Below the pieces are notes generated by a model, which had not been told where the DNA came from, ran no database searches, and saw nothing but the letters and a program-made list of their open reading frames with translations. This document shows positions 1 through 8,270 of a stretch of DNA of 18,606 nucleotides, one piece after another. The first letter of the stretch is position 1. Each line of letters opens with the position of its first letter. The translations under genes and the position numbers were made by a program. The stretch spans positions 1 through 18,606 of the forward strand of contig CAAGLQ010000046.1 in assembly GCA_900770835.1 (NCBI GenBank), read 5' to 3'. The stretch is from an uncultured Parabacteroides sp. (GTDB lineage: Bacteria > Bacteroidota > Bacteroidia > Bacteroidales > Tannerellaceae).

Positions 1-1
1 G

Positions 2-400
2 CCGACAGCGGTCAATCTCCGCACGTTCGCCAGCGAGCTTCAAACGCTCTATCCCGATCTCGTCTGGCACATCTCCATCCCAGCCTCTGTCACGCTCCGC
101 ACCGACAAGCACCTGTTGCGGCAAGCCCTGATCAATCTCATTAAGAACGCCATCGAGGCGGGTGCCCGCACAATCGACCTCCGCTGGCAGGATGCACTTT
201 ATATCAGTAACGATGGTGAGCCCATCCCCGCCACCGTTCGCCGAGAGATCTTCGTGCCTTTCTTCACTACCAAAAACAGTGGTTCCGGCATCGGTCTCTC
301 CCTCTCCCGCCAAATCCTGATCCGCCAAGGCATCCTCCTCTCCTTGGCCGACACACCGGTCTGCGGCTATCATGTCAGCTTTGTGTTAAAGAGCTCTTAA
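2..400 (+). CDS. Sensor histidine kinase, C-terminal ATPase domain (partial, 5' end outside window)
   Basis: The frame is open from the first bases to a TAA at 398-400, so this is the 3' end of a longer gene; the ATG at 116 is internal. The visible part is a HATPase_c catalytic domain, which binds ATP and phosphorylates a histidine in the upstream dimerisation domain. The boxes appear in the usual order: N-box NLIKNAIEA, G1-like SNDGEPIP, F-box FVPFFTTK and G2 GSGIGLSLSRQ. The G1 box differs from the classical DxGxG: the first Asp position is Asn and the second Gly is Pro. From memory, related 'NNG.PI' forms occur in NtrB-like kinases of Bacteroidetes, so I do not take this as loss of function. 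The sensor part and the partner response regulator are outside the window. The gene ends 8 bp from the convergent glycosidase gene, with no clear terminator between them. Confidence 0.9.
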   Translation, partial: PTAVNLRTFASELQTLYPDLVWHISIPASVTLRTDKHLLRQALINLIKNAIEAGARTIDLRWQDALYISNDGEPIPATVRREIFVPFFTTKNSGSGIGLSLSRQILIRQGILLSLADTPVCGYHVSFVLKSS

Positions 401-408
401 AGTAACTC

Positions 409-1716
409 TTACTCAGCGAGCGTCTGATGCGCCCAATCACGGAAGAGGGCGATCGCTTTGGCCAATGTACCCGCAGAGCCCTTGAAATGGCCGGAGCCGC
501 TGGGGACACCCCCCTGCCCATACCACTCGTAGAATCCTTGGTTGGCGATTACCCGATCCAACATGGGGCGCACCTCCGCATAGGCCTCTTCCACAAAGCC
601 ATTGGCGATCAGCTGCTGAATCATGCGCCCACCGAACCAGGTCCAATCGCCGCCATTCTGGTAAATATAGGGATCCTTCATGCCGCCCCGGAACAAACCC
701 TCCGGATAGGTGGGATAGAGCGTAAGGCCGATGCTGGGCATTCCGGAAAGGCGCACGTTCTCCACCATATGCCGATTGACCACCGCAATCTCCTCCTTCG
801 AGAGCAATCCCGCCTCGATAGCCACCGCTGTTCCACCATGATAATGGATCTGATTCTCATCGAATCCCTCCGGAATGGGCGATTTCTCCAAATAGAGATG
901 AGGGATAAACTTTTGATGCTCCGCATCCCACAGATATTTCCGCACATTCGTCGCAATTCCCTCACGGATAGTGCTCCACTTGGCGATCAGCTCCTTGTCC
1001 TCAGTCAGCTGCTCCAGCTCACGCAGCGCAATGATGAACATCGCATTGTCATAGACATCGATCGCCCGGTTGCTCAACTCATTCATGTCGCAACCAAAGT
1101 CATCGTTGGGCTGCACATCTCCCCAATCGGCGGTCATGGCACCAAAAAGCAGACCGTAGTGCGCATCATAGCGCTCTCGCATCAAATAATCAACCATGTC
1201 ATCCATCCGCTCCAAGACCGTCCGACCTGCGATGCGCTCCTCCAGAATGCTTCGGTCGCCCGTCTTACGGACATACTTTCCCACCAACTGAATCAGCGAA
1301 GACTCTTGATCGGTCTCTACGGTATTTTTGAATCCCACATGATCGGGTGCGGCATCCGCATAATAGGGCGTATTGTCATACCAAGTAAAGTCGGGCTTCA
1401 AGACATAGCCGTCAATCATCTCGTCGTTCGGTTGTTGCAAACGGAAGAAGAGGAGAATCGCTCCACGAATCTCAGCGGGATCATTCACCTCACAAGCCGT
1501 CTCGATAAAGGTATTGAGGTCGCGAGCCCACACTTGTGAGTAGCCACTGCCAGCGTTGAAGCCTTGGGCGAGTACGTTCCTCGCCATGCTATCCACGATT
1601 TGCAAAGTCGAATCGGCCAAAACTGCCTTCGCCAATTGCTGCGTAGATGAGGGCGTTTGGCAGGCAAACAGGCTGCCTATCAGTAAACAGACCGGACACA
1701 AAAAGCTTTTATTCAT
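409..1716 (-). CDS. Lipoprotein glycosidase, (alpha/alpha)6 six-hairpin fold
   Basis: A 435-residue protein with a lipoprotein signal peptide: a basic start (MNK), a hydrophobic stretch, and lipobox L-F-A-C with Cys19, so it should be an acylated envelope protein. The remainder resembles the alpha/alpha-toroid glycosidases: an N-terminal VWARD motif (62-66), ADWGD (196-200), an HYHGG segment (291-295), the aromatic cluster GGDWTWFGGRM (355-365) and the C-terminal EWYGQGG (397-403). Such patterns occur in the amylo-1,6-glucosidase/GH63-like clan, but I cannot assign a CAZy family or substrate. The Asp and Glu residues in the first and last of these motifs are candidate catalytic acids by analogy only. 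The gene is divergent from the outer-membrane barrel gene at 1905, suggesting a shared glycan or glycoconjugate uptake role. Its stop lies 8 bp from the histidine-kinase stop. Confidence 0.72.
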   Translation of the reverse strand: MNKSFLCPVCLLIGSLFACQTPSSTQQLAKAVLADSTLQIVDSMARNVLAQGFNAGSGYSQVWARDLNTFIETACEVNDPAEIRGAILLFFRLQQPNDEMIDGYVLKPDFTWYDNTPYYADAAPDHVGFKNTVETDQESSLIQLVGKYVRKTGDRSILEERIAGRTVLERMDDMVDYLMRERYDAHYGLLFGAMTADWGDVQPNDDFGCDMNELSNRAIDVYDNAMFIIALRELEQLTEDKELIAKWSTIREGIATNVRKYLWDAEHQKFIPHLYLEKSPIPEGFDENQIHYHGGTAVAIEAGLLSKEEIAVVNRHMVENVRLSGMPSIGLTLYPTYPEGLFRGGMKDPYIYQNGGDWTWFGGRMIQQLIANGFVEEAYAEVRPMLDRVIANQGFYEWYGQGGVPSGSGHFKGSAGTLAKAIALFRDWAHQTLAE

Positions 1717-1763
1717 ACGATGATCTTGTTTTAAATACTATTGAAATAATTAGATGATGGGCG

Positions 1764-1771
1764 CAAAGGTA
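1764..1771 (-). promoter_or_regulatory. Bacteroides-type -7 element for the glycosidase gene
   Basis: On the minus strand this reads TACCTTTG, a full match to TAnnTTTG. It lies 47 bp upstream of the glycosidase ATG. No convincing TTTG -33 element is visible at the expected spacing. Confidence 0.55.
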
Positions 1772-1836
1772 TGGATTACAATGGAGAGAAATAGCGCATT
1801 TTCTACCGATTGACTTGCATTATTTGCTGATTAGTG

Positions 1837-1867
1837 ATTGCCTGCTCCTCCAATTTACCTACTTTTG
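1837..1867 (+). promoter_or_regulatory. Bacteroides-type promoter for the outer-membrane barrel gene
   Basis: The -7 element TACTTTTG is at 1860-1867. An ATTG (one mismatch to TTTG) at 1837-1840 gives a 19-bp spacer, as in the Bacteroides consensus. Transcription would start near 1874, leaving a leader of about 30 nt. This rules out the upstream in-frame ATG at 1815 as the start. Confidence 0.6.
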
Positions 1868-1904
1868 CGCACGCAAAACGGATAGATTCAGAAAGGAACA
1901 GACC

Positions 1905-3713
1905 ATGACGCACTATGTACGCAAGCGATTTTTGCTGGTAGGACTTTGTGTCCCGCTCCTGCTTGCTGCCCAGAATCAAGGTTCACTCACCCCCTGCGTT
2001 GAGTTGCAAAACGGACGAGTCACGATTCGTCCCACTCAAGGGGAAACGGAGGAAAGCACCGCCTGGGATCTCCTCCTACGCTATCCTGGCCTGACCGTTG
2101 AAGGTTTCGATCAAGTATTTACCCGATACCAACTGCGTATAGACGGCATTCCCATCAATTACGACGCACGCACGTTGCTCACTCATATCCAGGCTTCACA
2201 AATCCGAGCCATACAGGTGTTCGAGAATCCGGGCGTGGCCAAAGGCATTACGGGCACCAACGGCGTGATCGACATCCGACTGAAACAGGCCGCCCAAGGT
2301 GCGACTGGCATGGCTGAAATGCAGGCGGGCACAGACAGCTATCTCACCCCTACCGCCCAGCTACGCTACGGCCACAAGCAGCATGACCTCTTCGCCTTTG
2401 CCTCCTACGTCAGCAGCGAAGATCCTATCGCCTCGCAGCAGGCGCACAAGCATCTGCTACATGCCCAGTTGGTCAACCACCTATCACCCAAAGATCAGCT
2501 GTATGTTATCTATTCCCACCAAGTCAAGCAGGAGGAACTGCCTACATCGGAGAGTGACATGAAGCGTCAGTTGCTGCAATGCTCCTACAATCACTTTTTC
2601 GGAAAACGAGGAGGCTCCCTTTATGCGATGGTGAAATACCAATGGAGCAAGTCGCCGGAGGAGGAAAGCTGGACAGATGAGGAGGCCTTGAATAACGAGG
2701 TGGCTCTATCCCCGATCGTCCGCAGCGAGCAGATGACGGCTCGCATCAGTATGCCTGTCGGCGTGGCTACCCTCACTTTGCCACTGCCTGCCAAAGGCTC
2801 CTCGTTAGTGGTTGGATGGAAAGGAAGGTTCGCACTCAACAGCTACGCACGCTCGCAGCAGGCAGAGCAACAGGAAATCGATTGGCAAGGTGACTACCAA
2901 TTGTACACCAATGAGTTTCAAGGGATCTTGCAATATCCCGTGGGGAACCTCCTTTTAGGTCTTGGCGATCGTGTGATCTGCTTCCATCAACACAAGCGGA
3001 GCGATGAGCAGTCATGGGTGCGCAACCAGACACGCAACATGTTGCAAGCCACGCTTACTTGGACACCTCGACCGGCTCATCAACTACAAGGGGGCTATTA
3101 TCGGAAGTTCGCCCTCCCCAACGACCTGCGCATCATCCAACCGGCCTGGCCAGACCTGACGTGCAGCCTGCTCCGTGTAGGAAATTCAGCATTAGACGCA
3201 ACGCAAATCGAGCTGACACAACTGCTCTACGTCTTCTCCGCTCCTCGCCTAACGACTACAGTAGGACTCAACTATATCCACACGACAGATCTGGTAAAAA
3301 GCTACCAGCTGGCCGATGGCCTCCAATCCTGGAAAAACGGCGACAAGGAGGACACTTGGAAGTTAGAGAGCGCCGCTTCCTGTCAAGGAAGGCAACTCTC
3401 CCTGACGGCGAGCGCAAACCTCTACACCACCAACCATACCTCCGACGAGACCGGCCAACAGACAAGGAACACCTATGCCACCTTCCGGCTTACACCCGTG
3501 CTGTCGTTGCCACATCGTTTCCGGGCGGAGGGACAATTCGTTTTCTTCACGGCTAAGACCCCTTGGCGCATCGCCAATGAGAACGTCTGTGCTTACGGAG
3601 CGCTCCGGCTCACCAAGGCGTTTGGTAGCCACCTACACCTTGCTGCCGAATGGCATGATATGTTTCAAAGTAGCCGCTCCGCCGCTTTGGGTACCATTTG
3701 CTACCAATTTTAG
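1905..3713 (+). CDS. TonB-dependent-receptor-like outer-membrane beta-barrel protein
   Basis: A 602-residue predicted outer-membrane protein. I chose the ATG at 1905 because it follows AGAAAGGAA at a sensible distance and lies downstream of the promoter; the in-frame ATG at 1815 precedes the promoter. Residues 1-23 form a signal peptide (MTHYVRKR, a hydrophobic core, then LLAAQ). Residues about 50-128 look like a receptor plug: DLLLRYPGL, then LRIDGIPI, then IRAIQVFENPG and GTNGVIDIRLK. The rest alternates short polar and aromatic strands typical of a barrel and ends in the terminal Phe expected of a BAM substrate (YQF). It lacks an N-terminal CarboxypepD-like domain, and no SusD-like partner lies alongside. 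At about 600 residues it is smaller than SusC proteins. The substrate is unknown; divergence from the glycosidase lipoprotein suggests a sugar-containing ligand. Confidence 0.75.
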   Translation: MTHYVRKRFLLVGLCVPLLLAAQNQGSLTPCVELQNGRVTIRPTQGETEESTAWDLLLRYPGLTVEGFDQVFTRYQLRIDGIPINYDARTLLTHIQASQIRAIQVFENPGVAKGITGTNGVIDIRLKQAAQGATGMAEMQAGTDSYLTPTAQLRYGHKQHDLFAFASYVSSEDPIASQQAHKHLLHAQLVNHLSPKDQLYVIYSHQVKQEELPTSESDMKRQLLQCSYNHFFGKRGGSLYAMVKYQWSKSPEEESWTDEEALNNEVALSPIVRSEQMTARISMPVGVATLTLPLPAKGSSLVVGWKGRFALNSYARSQQAEQQEIDWQGDYQLYTNEFQGILQYPVGNLLLGLGDRVICFHQHKRSDEQSWVRNQTRNMLQATLTWTPRPAHQLQGGYYRKFALPNDLRIIQPAWPDLTCSLLRVGNSALDATQIELTQLLYVFSAPRLTTTVGLNYIHTTDLVKSYQLADGLQSWKNGDKEDTWKLESAASCQGRQLSLTASANLYTTNHTSDETGQQTRNTYATFRLTPVLSLPHRFRAEGQFVFFTAKTPWRIANENVCAYGALRLTKAFGSHLHLAAEWHDMFQSSRSAALGTICYQF

Positions 3714-3802
3714 TCCAGGAGAATAAAGTTCTAAACAGTTTAGCCCATTTTCCCAAGGCTGGATAATGGTTCTAATCGTTTCAGAGGTATTTTTGAAAAG
3801 GA
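3714..3802. other. Convergent intergenic region
   Basis: This is the 3' flank of the barrel gene. A short palindrome, CTAAACAGTTTAG, lies at 3731-3743 but has no T-tract, so I see no convincing plus-strand terminator. It runs into the minus-strand terminator at 3803-3832. Confidence 0.4.
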
Positions 3803-3832
3803 AAAGAGGATGCGTCAAGACACACCCTCTTT
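3803..3832 (-). terminator. Rho-independent terminator of the aryl-acid operon
   Basis: On the minus strand, a 13-bp stem with two G-U wobbles (AAAGAGGGTGTGT / ACGCATCCTCTTT) closes a 4-nt loop and is followed by TTTTCCTTTTC. On the plus strand the two wobble positions become A-C mismatches, so the hairpin is oriented for the minus strand. It sits 5 bp after the aminotransferase stop codon. Confidence 0.75.
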
Positions 3833-3837
3833 ATTTC

Positions 3838-5148
3838 TTAGAAAGGATGATCGACGTGGAACTGCCGCATCCGCTCCTCCAAAACGGGATAGAGTTCATC
3901 CCGCATACGGCTAGTGCAAGCTCGCACCCCTGGCTGCAAAGAACCAGTCGTATCTAGATTGATGCTGGAAACACCATAGTGCATCAACTCAGTCACCAAC
4001 TCCCCACCTGTCAGTCCAGGATAAGAGAGCGAGAAGAAGAAACCGTCGCCAATCTCTTCCGTCACATCTCGCGGATAAGTGATCGTGAAACCGTTGGCGC
4101 AGAAAATGGCCTTCATCCGGCGCGCGCGTTCGGCATAAGCCTTTGTATCCTCCACGAAATTGATCTTACCCTCCGTAGAAAGACGAAGCATCTCGGCATA
4201 ACCATACTGCGTGGTGGCCGTGCAACCGGAAGTAATCATATAAAGGATACTGGCAATAAGCGTCGGACCGAAGATGCCGGTATCGTGATAGCGCTCAGCT
4301 AAGGCTGGGAACTGCCGGTCAAAAAGCTTGTCGCTGATACAAAGCAGGGCCATACGCTGACCGGCGTAGGAAAAGATCTTCGACGAGGAGAGCATCAACA
4401 GATAATTATCCGTGTAGCGGGCCACTGTGCGCACATAAGGAGGCTCAAAGGGATGAGAGAGGTCGTGACGGCTGTCCATCGCGAAATAGGCCAGATCCTC
4501 CATGACAATCACGTCATGCTTCGTCGCCAACTCGCCGATGATTTGCAACTCCTCCTCCTCCAACGAGATCCATGCCGGGTTGTTGGGATTCGAGTAGATA
4601 ATCGCAGCGATGTCGCCCTCGGCCAATTCCTCCTCCAACTTCGCCCGCAACGCCTGACCGCGGTAAGGGAAGATGTCGAACTCCTTCCATTCAATGCCCA
4701 ACACCCGCAGCTGCGATTTCTGGATCGGGAAACCGGGGTCGATGAAAAGCACCTTCCGCTTCATCGGATCTCGCTGGCAACAACCGATAAATCCACCGAA
4801 ACTACCCGCCACGGAACCAACTGTAGGCACGCAGGCACGGGGTGAGATATCGATGTCGATAAAGGCCTTAACAAAACGACTGGCCGCCTCTTTCAGCTCC
4901 GCAATGCCCGCCGCCGCCGGATATTGGCTACCTATTCCGCTATCCAACGCACGCTTCTCCGCCTCAATGCCATAATGATTGGCAGGCAGACCGGGACTGC
5001 CTTGATCCATACGGATGAAAGGGATGCCCGTCTTCTTCTCCAAATATTGCGCCACGAGCAGGGTCTCACCGATCGTAGCATGGCTGAGATCAGCCACATG
5101 GTTCACATGCACTGCCTCAGCCACCAATTCATCTGAGAATATACGCAT
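3838..5148 (-). CDS. PLP-dependent aminotransferase, class I/II (probable aromatic aminotransferase)
   Basis: A 436-residue fold-type I aminotransferase. Visible family signatures are SNPNNP (186-191), VMEDLAYF with D218 and Y221 (cofactor nitrogen and phenol contacts), the Schiff-base lysine K257 in SSSKIF, R265 in GQR (phosphate contact) and a C-terminal Arg near residue 408 that should bind the substrate carboxylate. It would interconvert an amino acid and its 2-oxo acid. As the last gene of the operon, next to aryl-acid ligases and an indolepyruvate oxidoreductase, an aromatic substrate (Phe, Tyr or Trp to aryl-pyruvate) is the natural inference; the sequence alone does not prove it. It starts 5 bp after the preceding ligase stop, and a GGAG overlapping the end of that gene serves as ribosome binding site. 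An unrelated amino-acid specificity remains possible. Confidence 0.85.
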   Translation of the reverse strand: MRIFSDELVAEAVHVNHVADLSHATIGETLLVAQYLEKKTGIPFIRMDQGSPGLPANHYGIEAEKRALDSGIGSQYPAAAGIAELKEAASRFVKAFIDIDISPRACVPTVGSVAGSFGGFIGCCQRDPMKRKVLFIDPGFPIQKSQLRVLGIEWKEFDIFPYRGQALRAKLEEELAEGDIAAIIYSNPNNPAWISLEEEELQIIGELATKHDVIVMEDLAYFAMDSRHDLSHPFEPPYVRTVARYTDNYLLMLSSSKIFSYAGQRMALLCISDKLFDRQFPALAERYHDTGIFGPTLIASILYMITSGCTATTQYGYAEMLRLSTEGKINFVEDTKAYAERARRMKAIFCANGFTITYPRDVTEEIGDGFFFSLSYPGLTGGELVTELMHYGVSSINLDTTGSLQPGVRACTSRMRDELYPVLEERMRQFHVDHPF

Positions 5149-5153
5149 AACTT

Positions 5154-6467
5154 TTATCTCCAGTTAGAGAAATCTCGTTTATCGTTCACATGTTTTGCCT
5201 TGCCAGTCGAACGCTGGATCGAATTTGGCGGCAAGATATGTACATTGGGCTTAATACCCATCACAGAGCAAAGACGGTCATACAACGGCTTGATGAACGG
5301 CATTTGCTTCGCCGGATTGGGCGAGAAGAACTCAGGACGCAACTCAACATCCAAATCGAAGGTATCCTCATTGTGTTTGCGATCGACCGTGATGAAATAC
5401 TGCGGCGAGAAGGCCGGGAACTCCGTTAGGATCGCCTCCACCTGACTCGGGAAGACATTCACACCACGGATAATCAGCATATCGTCGGAACGACCCAGAA
5501 TCTTACCGATACGCACCGCCGTACGACCGCAACGACACTTCTCATAGATCAAATGGGTCAAGTCGCGTGTGCGGTAACGCAGGATCGGCATCGCCTCCTT
5601 GCAGAGCGAGGTGAAGACCAGCTCGCCTTGCTCACCCGGAGCAACCGGCTCCAAGGTTTCAGGGTTGATGATCTCCGGATAGAACATATCCTCCCATACG
5701 TGGGTACCGTCTTGGTATTGACACTCGCCACCTACACCAGGACCGGACATCTCCGTCAAACCATAAATATCGATAGCCTTAATGTGCAACTTCTTCTCCA
5801 GCTCACGACGAATGCCCCACGTCCAAGGCTCCGCACCGAAGAAGCCGACACGCAACTTCAAGTTCTCCGCCTTCACGGTGTCGCTGTTCTCGATGCATTC
5901 CGCCAAGTGAAGCGCATAGGAAGGGGTGCAGCAAAGCGCCGTCGTGCCAAAGTCCTGCATCAACATGATCTGCTTCTCAGAGTTACCCGAAGAGGTAGGT
6001 AACTGGATCGCTCCCAACTTTGCGGCACCGTCATGCGCACCTAGACCTCCGGTAAAGAGACCGTAACCATAAGATACCTGCACCACGTCTCCCGGGCCAA
6101 TGTCACCCACTGCCAACACACGAGCTACGCACTCAGCCCAGTTATCCAAGTCATTCTGCGTATAAGTACCTACAACAGGCTTACCGGTCGTACCGGAAGA
6201 GGCATGGATACGGCGTACCTCACTCATGGGAACAGCCTGCAAACCGAACGGATATTCATCACGCAGGTCGTACTTAGTAGTGAAAGGCAGCTTTGTGATG
6301 TCATCGATGGAGGTAATATCCTCGGGCTTAATGCCCATCTTGTCCATCTTACGTTTATAAAAAGGGACCTTCTCGTAACAGGTCTTTACGGTCTTAATTA
6401 ATCGCTCTGTTTGGAGTTTACGCATTTCTTCGCGCGGCATACACTCCATTGCAGGATTGTGAATCAT
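5154..6467 (-). CDS. paaK: Phenylacetate-CoA ligase family protein (downstream paralogue)
   Basis: A 437-residue adenylate-forming enzyme that would join an aryl acetate to CoA at the expense of ATP to AMP, or run in reverse. Adenylation motifs are SSGTTGKP (90-97), YGLTEMSGPG (235-244) and YRTRDLT (298-304), with the C-terminal STGKAKHV carrying the expected catalytic Lys. A CRCGR cluster (311-315) is a small Cys motif common in the PaaK branch. Length matches bacterial PaaK (about 430-440 residues). It is one of two ligases in the operon; the other is at 6938-8269. A 48-bp gap separates it from the ACT gene upstream. The paralogues differ clearly around the binding pocket, so different aryl acids (phenylacetate, 4-hydroxyphenylacetate, indoleacetate) are possible. 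In-frame Met7 and Met10 are alternative starts. Confidence 0.9.
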   Translation of the reverse strand: MIHNPAMECMPREEMRKLQTERLIKTVKTCYEKVPFYKRKMDKMGIKPEDITSIDDITKLPFTTKYDLRDEYPFGLQAVPMSEVRRIHASSGTTGKPVVGTYTQNDLDNWAECVARVLAVGDIGPGDVVQVSYGYGLFTGGLGAHDGAAKLGAIQLPTSSGNSEKQIMLMQDFGTTALCCTPSYALHLAECIENSDTVKAENLKLRVGFFGAEPWTWGIRRELEKKLHIKAIDIYGLTEMSGPGVGGECQYQDGTHVWEDMFYPEIINPETLEPVAPGEQGELVFTSLCKEAMPILRYRTRDLTHLIYEKCRCGRTAVRIGKILGRSDDMLIIRGVNVFPSQVEAILTEFPAFSPQYFITVDRKHNEDTFDLDVELRPEFFSPNPAKQMPFIKPLYDRLCSVMGIKPNVHILPPNSIQRSTGKAKHVNDKRDFSNWR

Positions 6468-6515
6468 GGTTCTAAATCAGCTATTTATTTCGTTAAACAT
6501 TTTGTTAATATTCCG

Positions 6516-6935
6516 TTAAGCGAAGTCAGCCTCCGTCAGGAAAGCCAATTTCTTGATTACCACCGTCTCACGAGCCTTTTCTTCTGGAGAGGTACGCATG
6601 ACGAGCACTCCCTCGCCTCGCCAAAGGAAGGAGTACATATAGAGAATGTCCACCCCTGCCTCCGAGAGGATGCGCACCGCAGAGGCTGCACGCCCTGGGA
6701 TGTCATCGATACGCAGTGCCAACACATCGGCCAACTGCACGTTGATACCCTGCTCACGGAGCATCAGATAGGCCTGTGTAGGCTGGCTACAAAGCACCCG
6801 ATAGATACCGTAGTCTTGCGTATCCGCAATGGTGGAGGCAATGATCTGGATACCAGCCTGGCTCAACAGCTCCAGCACCTTGATCAGCGTACCGCCTTTG
6901 TTCTCGATAAATATAGAAAGTTGTTTGATTGTCAT
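6516..6935 (-). CDS. Tandem ACT-domain protein
   Basis: A 139-residue protein built from two ACT modules (about 1-66 and 70-139) with no catalytic domain. The first begins IKQLSIFIENKGGTLIKVLEL, interrupted here only by normal ACT loop residues, and the second carries ALRIDDIPGRAASAV, both typical of the beta1-loop-alpha1 segment where ACT dimers bind amino acids. Stand-alone ACT-ACT proteins are often found beside PaaK-like ligases and indolepyruvate oxidoreductase genes. The likely role is allosteric sensing of an aromatic amino acid or aryl acid for a partner in this operon; this is inferred from context. It starts 2 bp after the upstream ligase stop, so translation is probably coupled. 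Confidence 0.85.
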   Translation of the reverse strand: MTIKQLSIFIENKGGTLIKVLELLSQAGIQIIASTIADTQDYGIYRVLCSQPTQAYLMLREQGINVQLADVLALRIDDIPGRAASAVRILSEAGVDILYMYSFLWRGEGVLVMRTSPEEKARETVVIKKLAFLTEADFA

Positions 6936-6937
6936 AA

Positions 6938-8269
6938 TTACTGATATACTTTACGTTTATCTACTACACGTACTGCCTTGCCATCGCTCACAGGCAGCGT
7001 GTTCTTCGGCACTAATTTGACGTGAGGCGTCAGCAGGATCTCATCTTTCAGCGCTCGCTGGATGCGTTTCTGCAAGGCTTGCAACCGCTGGTAATCATCG
7101 GTAAACAGATCCTCCAACTCTACCTCTACCAACATATTGTCGTTGTCGTCATCGGTGGTCAACGTAATCAGGTAGTTGTTGGCCAACTCCGGGAATTGCA
7201 TTAAGATTTTCTCTATCTGAATGGGGAAGATATTCACGCCACGCAACACCATCATATCGTCGGAACGACCACGCATCCGATCGAGACGCACATGGTTACG
7301 CCCGCATGGACAGCTACGGCCTAACACACGAGTCAGATCGCGGGTCCGATAGCGCAACAGCGGCATCGCCTCTCGACAGAGGGTCGTGAGCACCAACTCA
7401 CCCACCTCACCATCGGGCACCGGCTCTAACGTTTCCGGATCGACAATCTCCACAATGTAATAATCCTCCCAGAAATGGAGTCCGTTCTGCTCCGGACATT
7501 CAAAGCCGACACCAGGTCCGCACATCTCCGACATACCAAACGAGTTGTAGGCCTTCACGCCCATCATCTCTTCGATACGCCGCCGCTGTTCCTCGCTGTG
7601 TGGCTCCGCACCAATCGCCAACACCCGCAACTTGGTGTCCCGACTGGGATCTACCCCCACGCTATCCATCACCTCACGCAAACGGGTCACATAGGAGGGA
7701 ACCGCATGGACAGCCGTCGTGCCGAAATCGGTCATAAACTTAATCTGACGCAAAGAGTTCCCTGCAGCGGCAGGGATCGTCAACATCCCCAATCGTTCCG
7801 CACCATACTGGAAGCCCAGACCACCAGTAAACATACCGTAACCACTGGAGTTTTGGAACACGTCATCAGGCCGCAAGCCCACCATCCAAAGATTGCGTGC
7901 CACCTGATTCGCCCACTCATCCAGGTCTCGCTGCGTATGGAGAATCACCGTGGGCGTACCGGTCGTACCACTGGAAGAGTGCAAACGCACACACTCACGC
8001 AGAGGCACACTGGCCATTCCAAAAGGATAGGTATCTCGCAGATCCTGCTTCGTCGTAAAAGGAATCTTACGCAAGTCTTGAAGACTCTGAATATCCTCCG
8101 GCTTCAAACCGATCTCAGCAAACCGCTTTTTATAGAAAGGTGATTGCATGCAGTGCGCCACGGTCTGTTGAAGTCGCTTCAACTGCAACGCCTCGATCTC
8201 CTCCCGTGAAAGAGCCTCCATCTCCCTGTTAAAATAGGGAGAGGAGTCTTCCGGAATAAACTTTTCCAT
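6938..8269 (-). CDS. paaK: Phenylacetate-CoA ligase family protein (upstream paralogue)
   Basis: A 443-residue ligase of the same family as the one at 5154-6467. Motifs are SSGTTGTP (99-106), a FGMSEMCGPG block, YRTRDLT, the Cys motif CPCGR, GRSDDMMVLRGVNIFP and a C-terminal SDGKAVRVVDKR with the catalytic Lys. I chose the ATG at 8269, which follows the iorB stop (8271-8273) by 1 bp; the earlier in-frame ATG at 8311 would place 14 extra, non-conserved residues inside iorB. Its place directly after iorAB suggests it handles the aryl-acetyl-CoA made by that enzyme. Running from CoA ester towards free acid it could conserve energy; running as a ligase it would supply substrate for reductive carboxylation. 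Direction cannot be read from sequence. Confidence 0.9.
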   Translation of the reverse strand: MEKFIPEDSSPYFNREMEALSREEIEALQLKRLQQTVAHCMQSPFYKKRFAEIGLKPEDIQSLQDLRKIPFTTKQDLRDTYPFGMASVPLRECVRLHSSSGTTGTPTVILHTQRDLDEWANQVARNLWMVGLRPDDVFQNSSGYGMFTGGLGFQYGAERLGMLTIPAAAGNSLRQIKFMTDFGTTAVHAVPSYVTRLREVMDSVGVDPSRDTKLRVLAIGAEPHSEEQRRRIEEMMGVKAYNSFGMSEMCGPGVGFECPEQNGLHFWEDYYIVEIVDPETLEPVPDGEVGELVLTTLCREAMPLLRYRTRDLTRVLGRSCPCGRNHVRLDRMRGRSDDMMVLRGVNIFPIQIEKILMQFPELANNYLITLTTDDDNDNMLVEVELEDLFTDDYQRLQALQKRIQRALKDEILLTPHVKLVPKNTLPVSDGKAVRVVDKRKVYQ

Positions 8270-8270
8270 C

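Noticed and set aside
176..250. Degenerate histidine kinase because of the altered G1 box
   Set aside because: The N, F and G2 boxes are intact and similar G1 variants are familiar in Bacteroidetes kinases, so loss of activity is not supported.
427..1539. A 370-codon open frame antisense to the glycosidase gene
   Set aside because: Its translation is rich in Arg, His and Ile with no recognisable motif, while the opposite strand has a signal peptide, lipobox and glycosidase motifs. It is a codon-bias shadow.
1815..1904. Upstream in-frame ATG giving a 30-residue extension of the barrel protein
   Set aside because: It lies upstream of the promoter at 1837-1867 and would bury the signal peptide.
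3014..3556. A 180-codon plus-strand frame inside the barrel gene
   Set aside because: It overlaps the real gene in another frame; the composition is low in hydrophobics with many Arg and Pro and shows no domain.
7475..8143. A 222-codon frame antisense to the upstream paaK
   Set aside because: It is a His/Thr/Arg-rich shadow of a well-supported ligase gene, with no start signal of its own.
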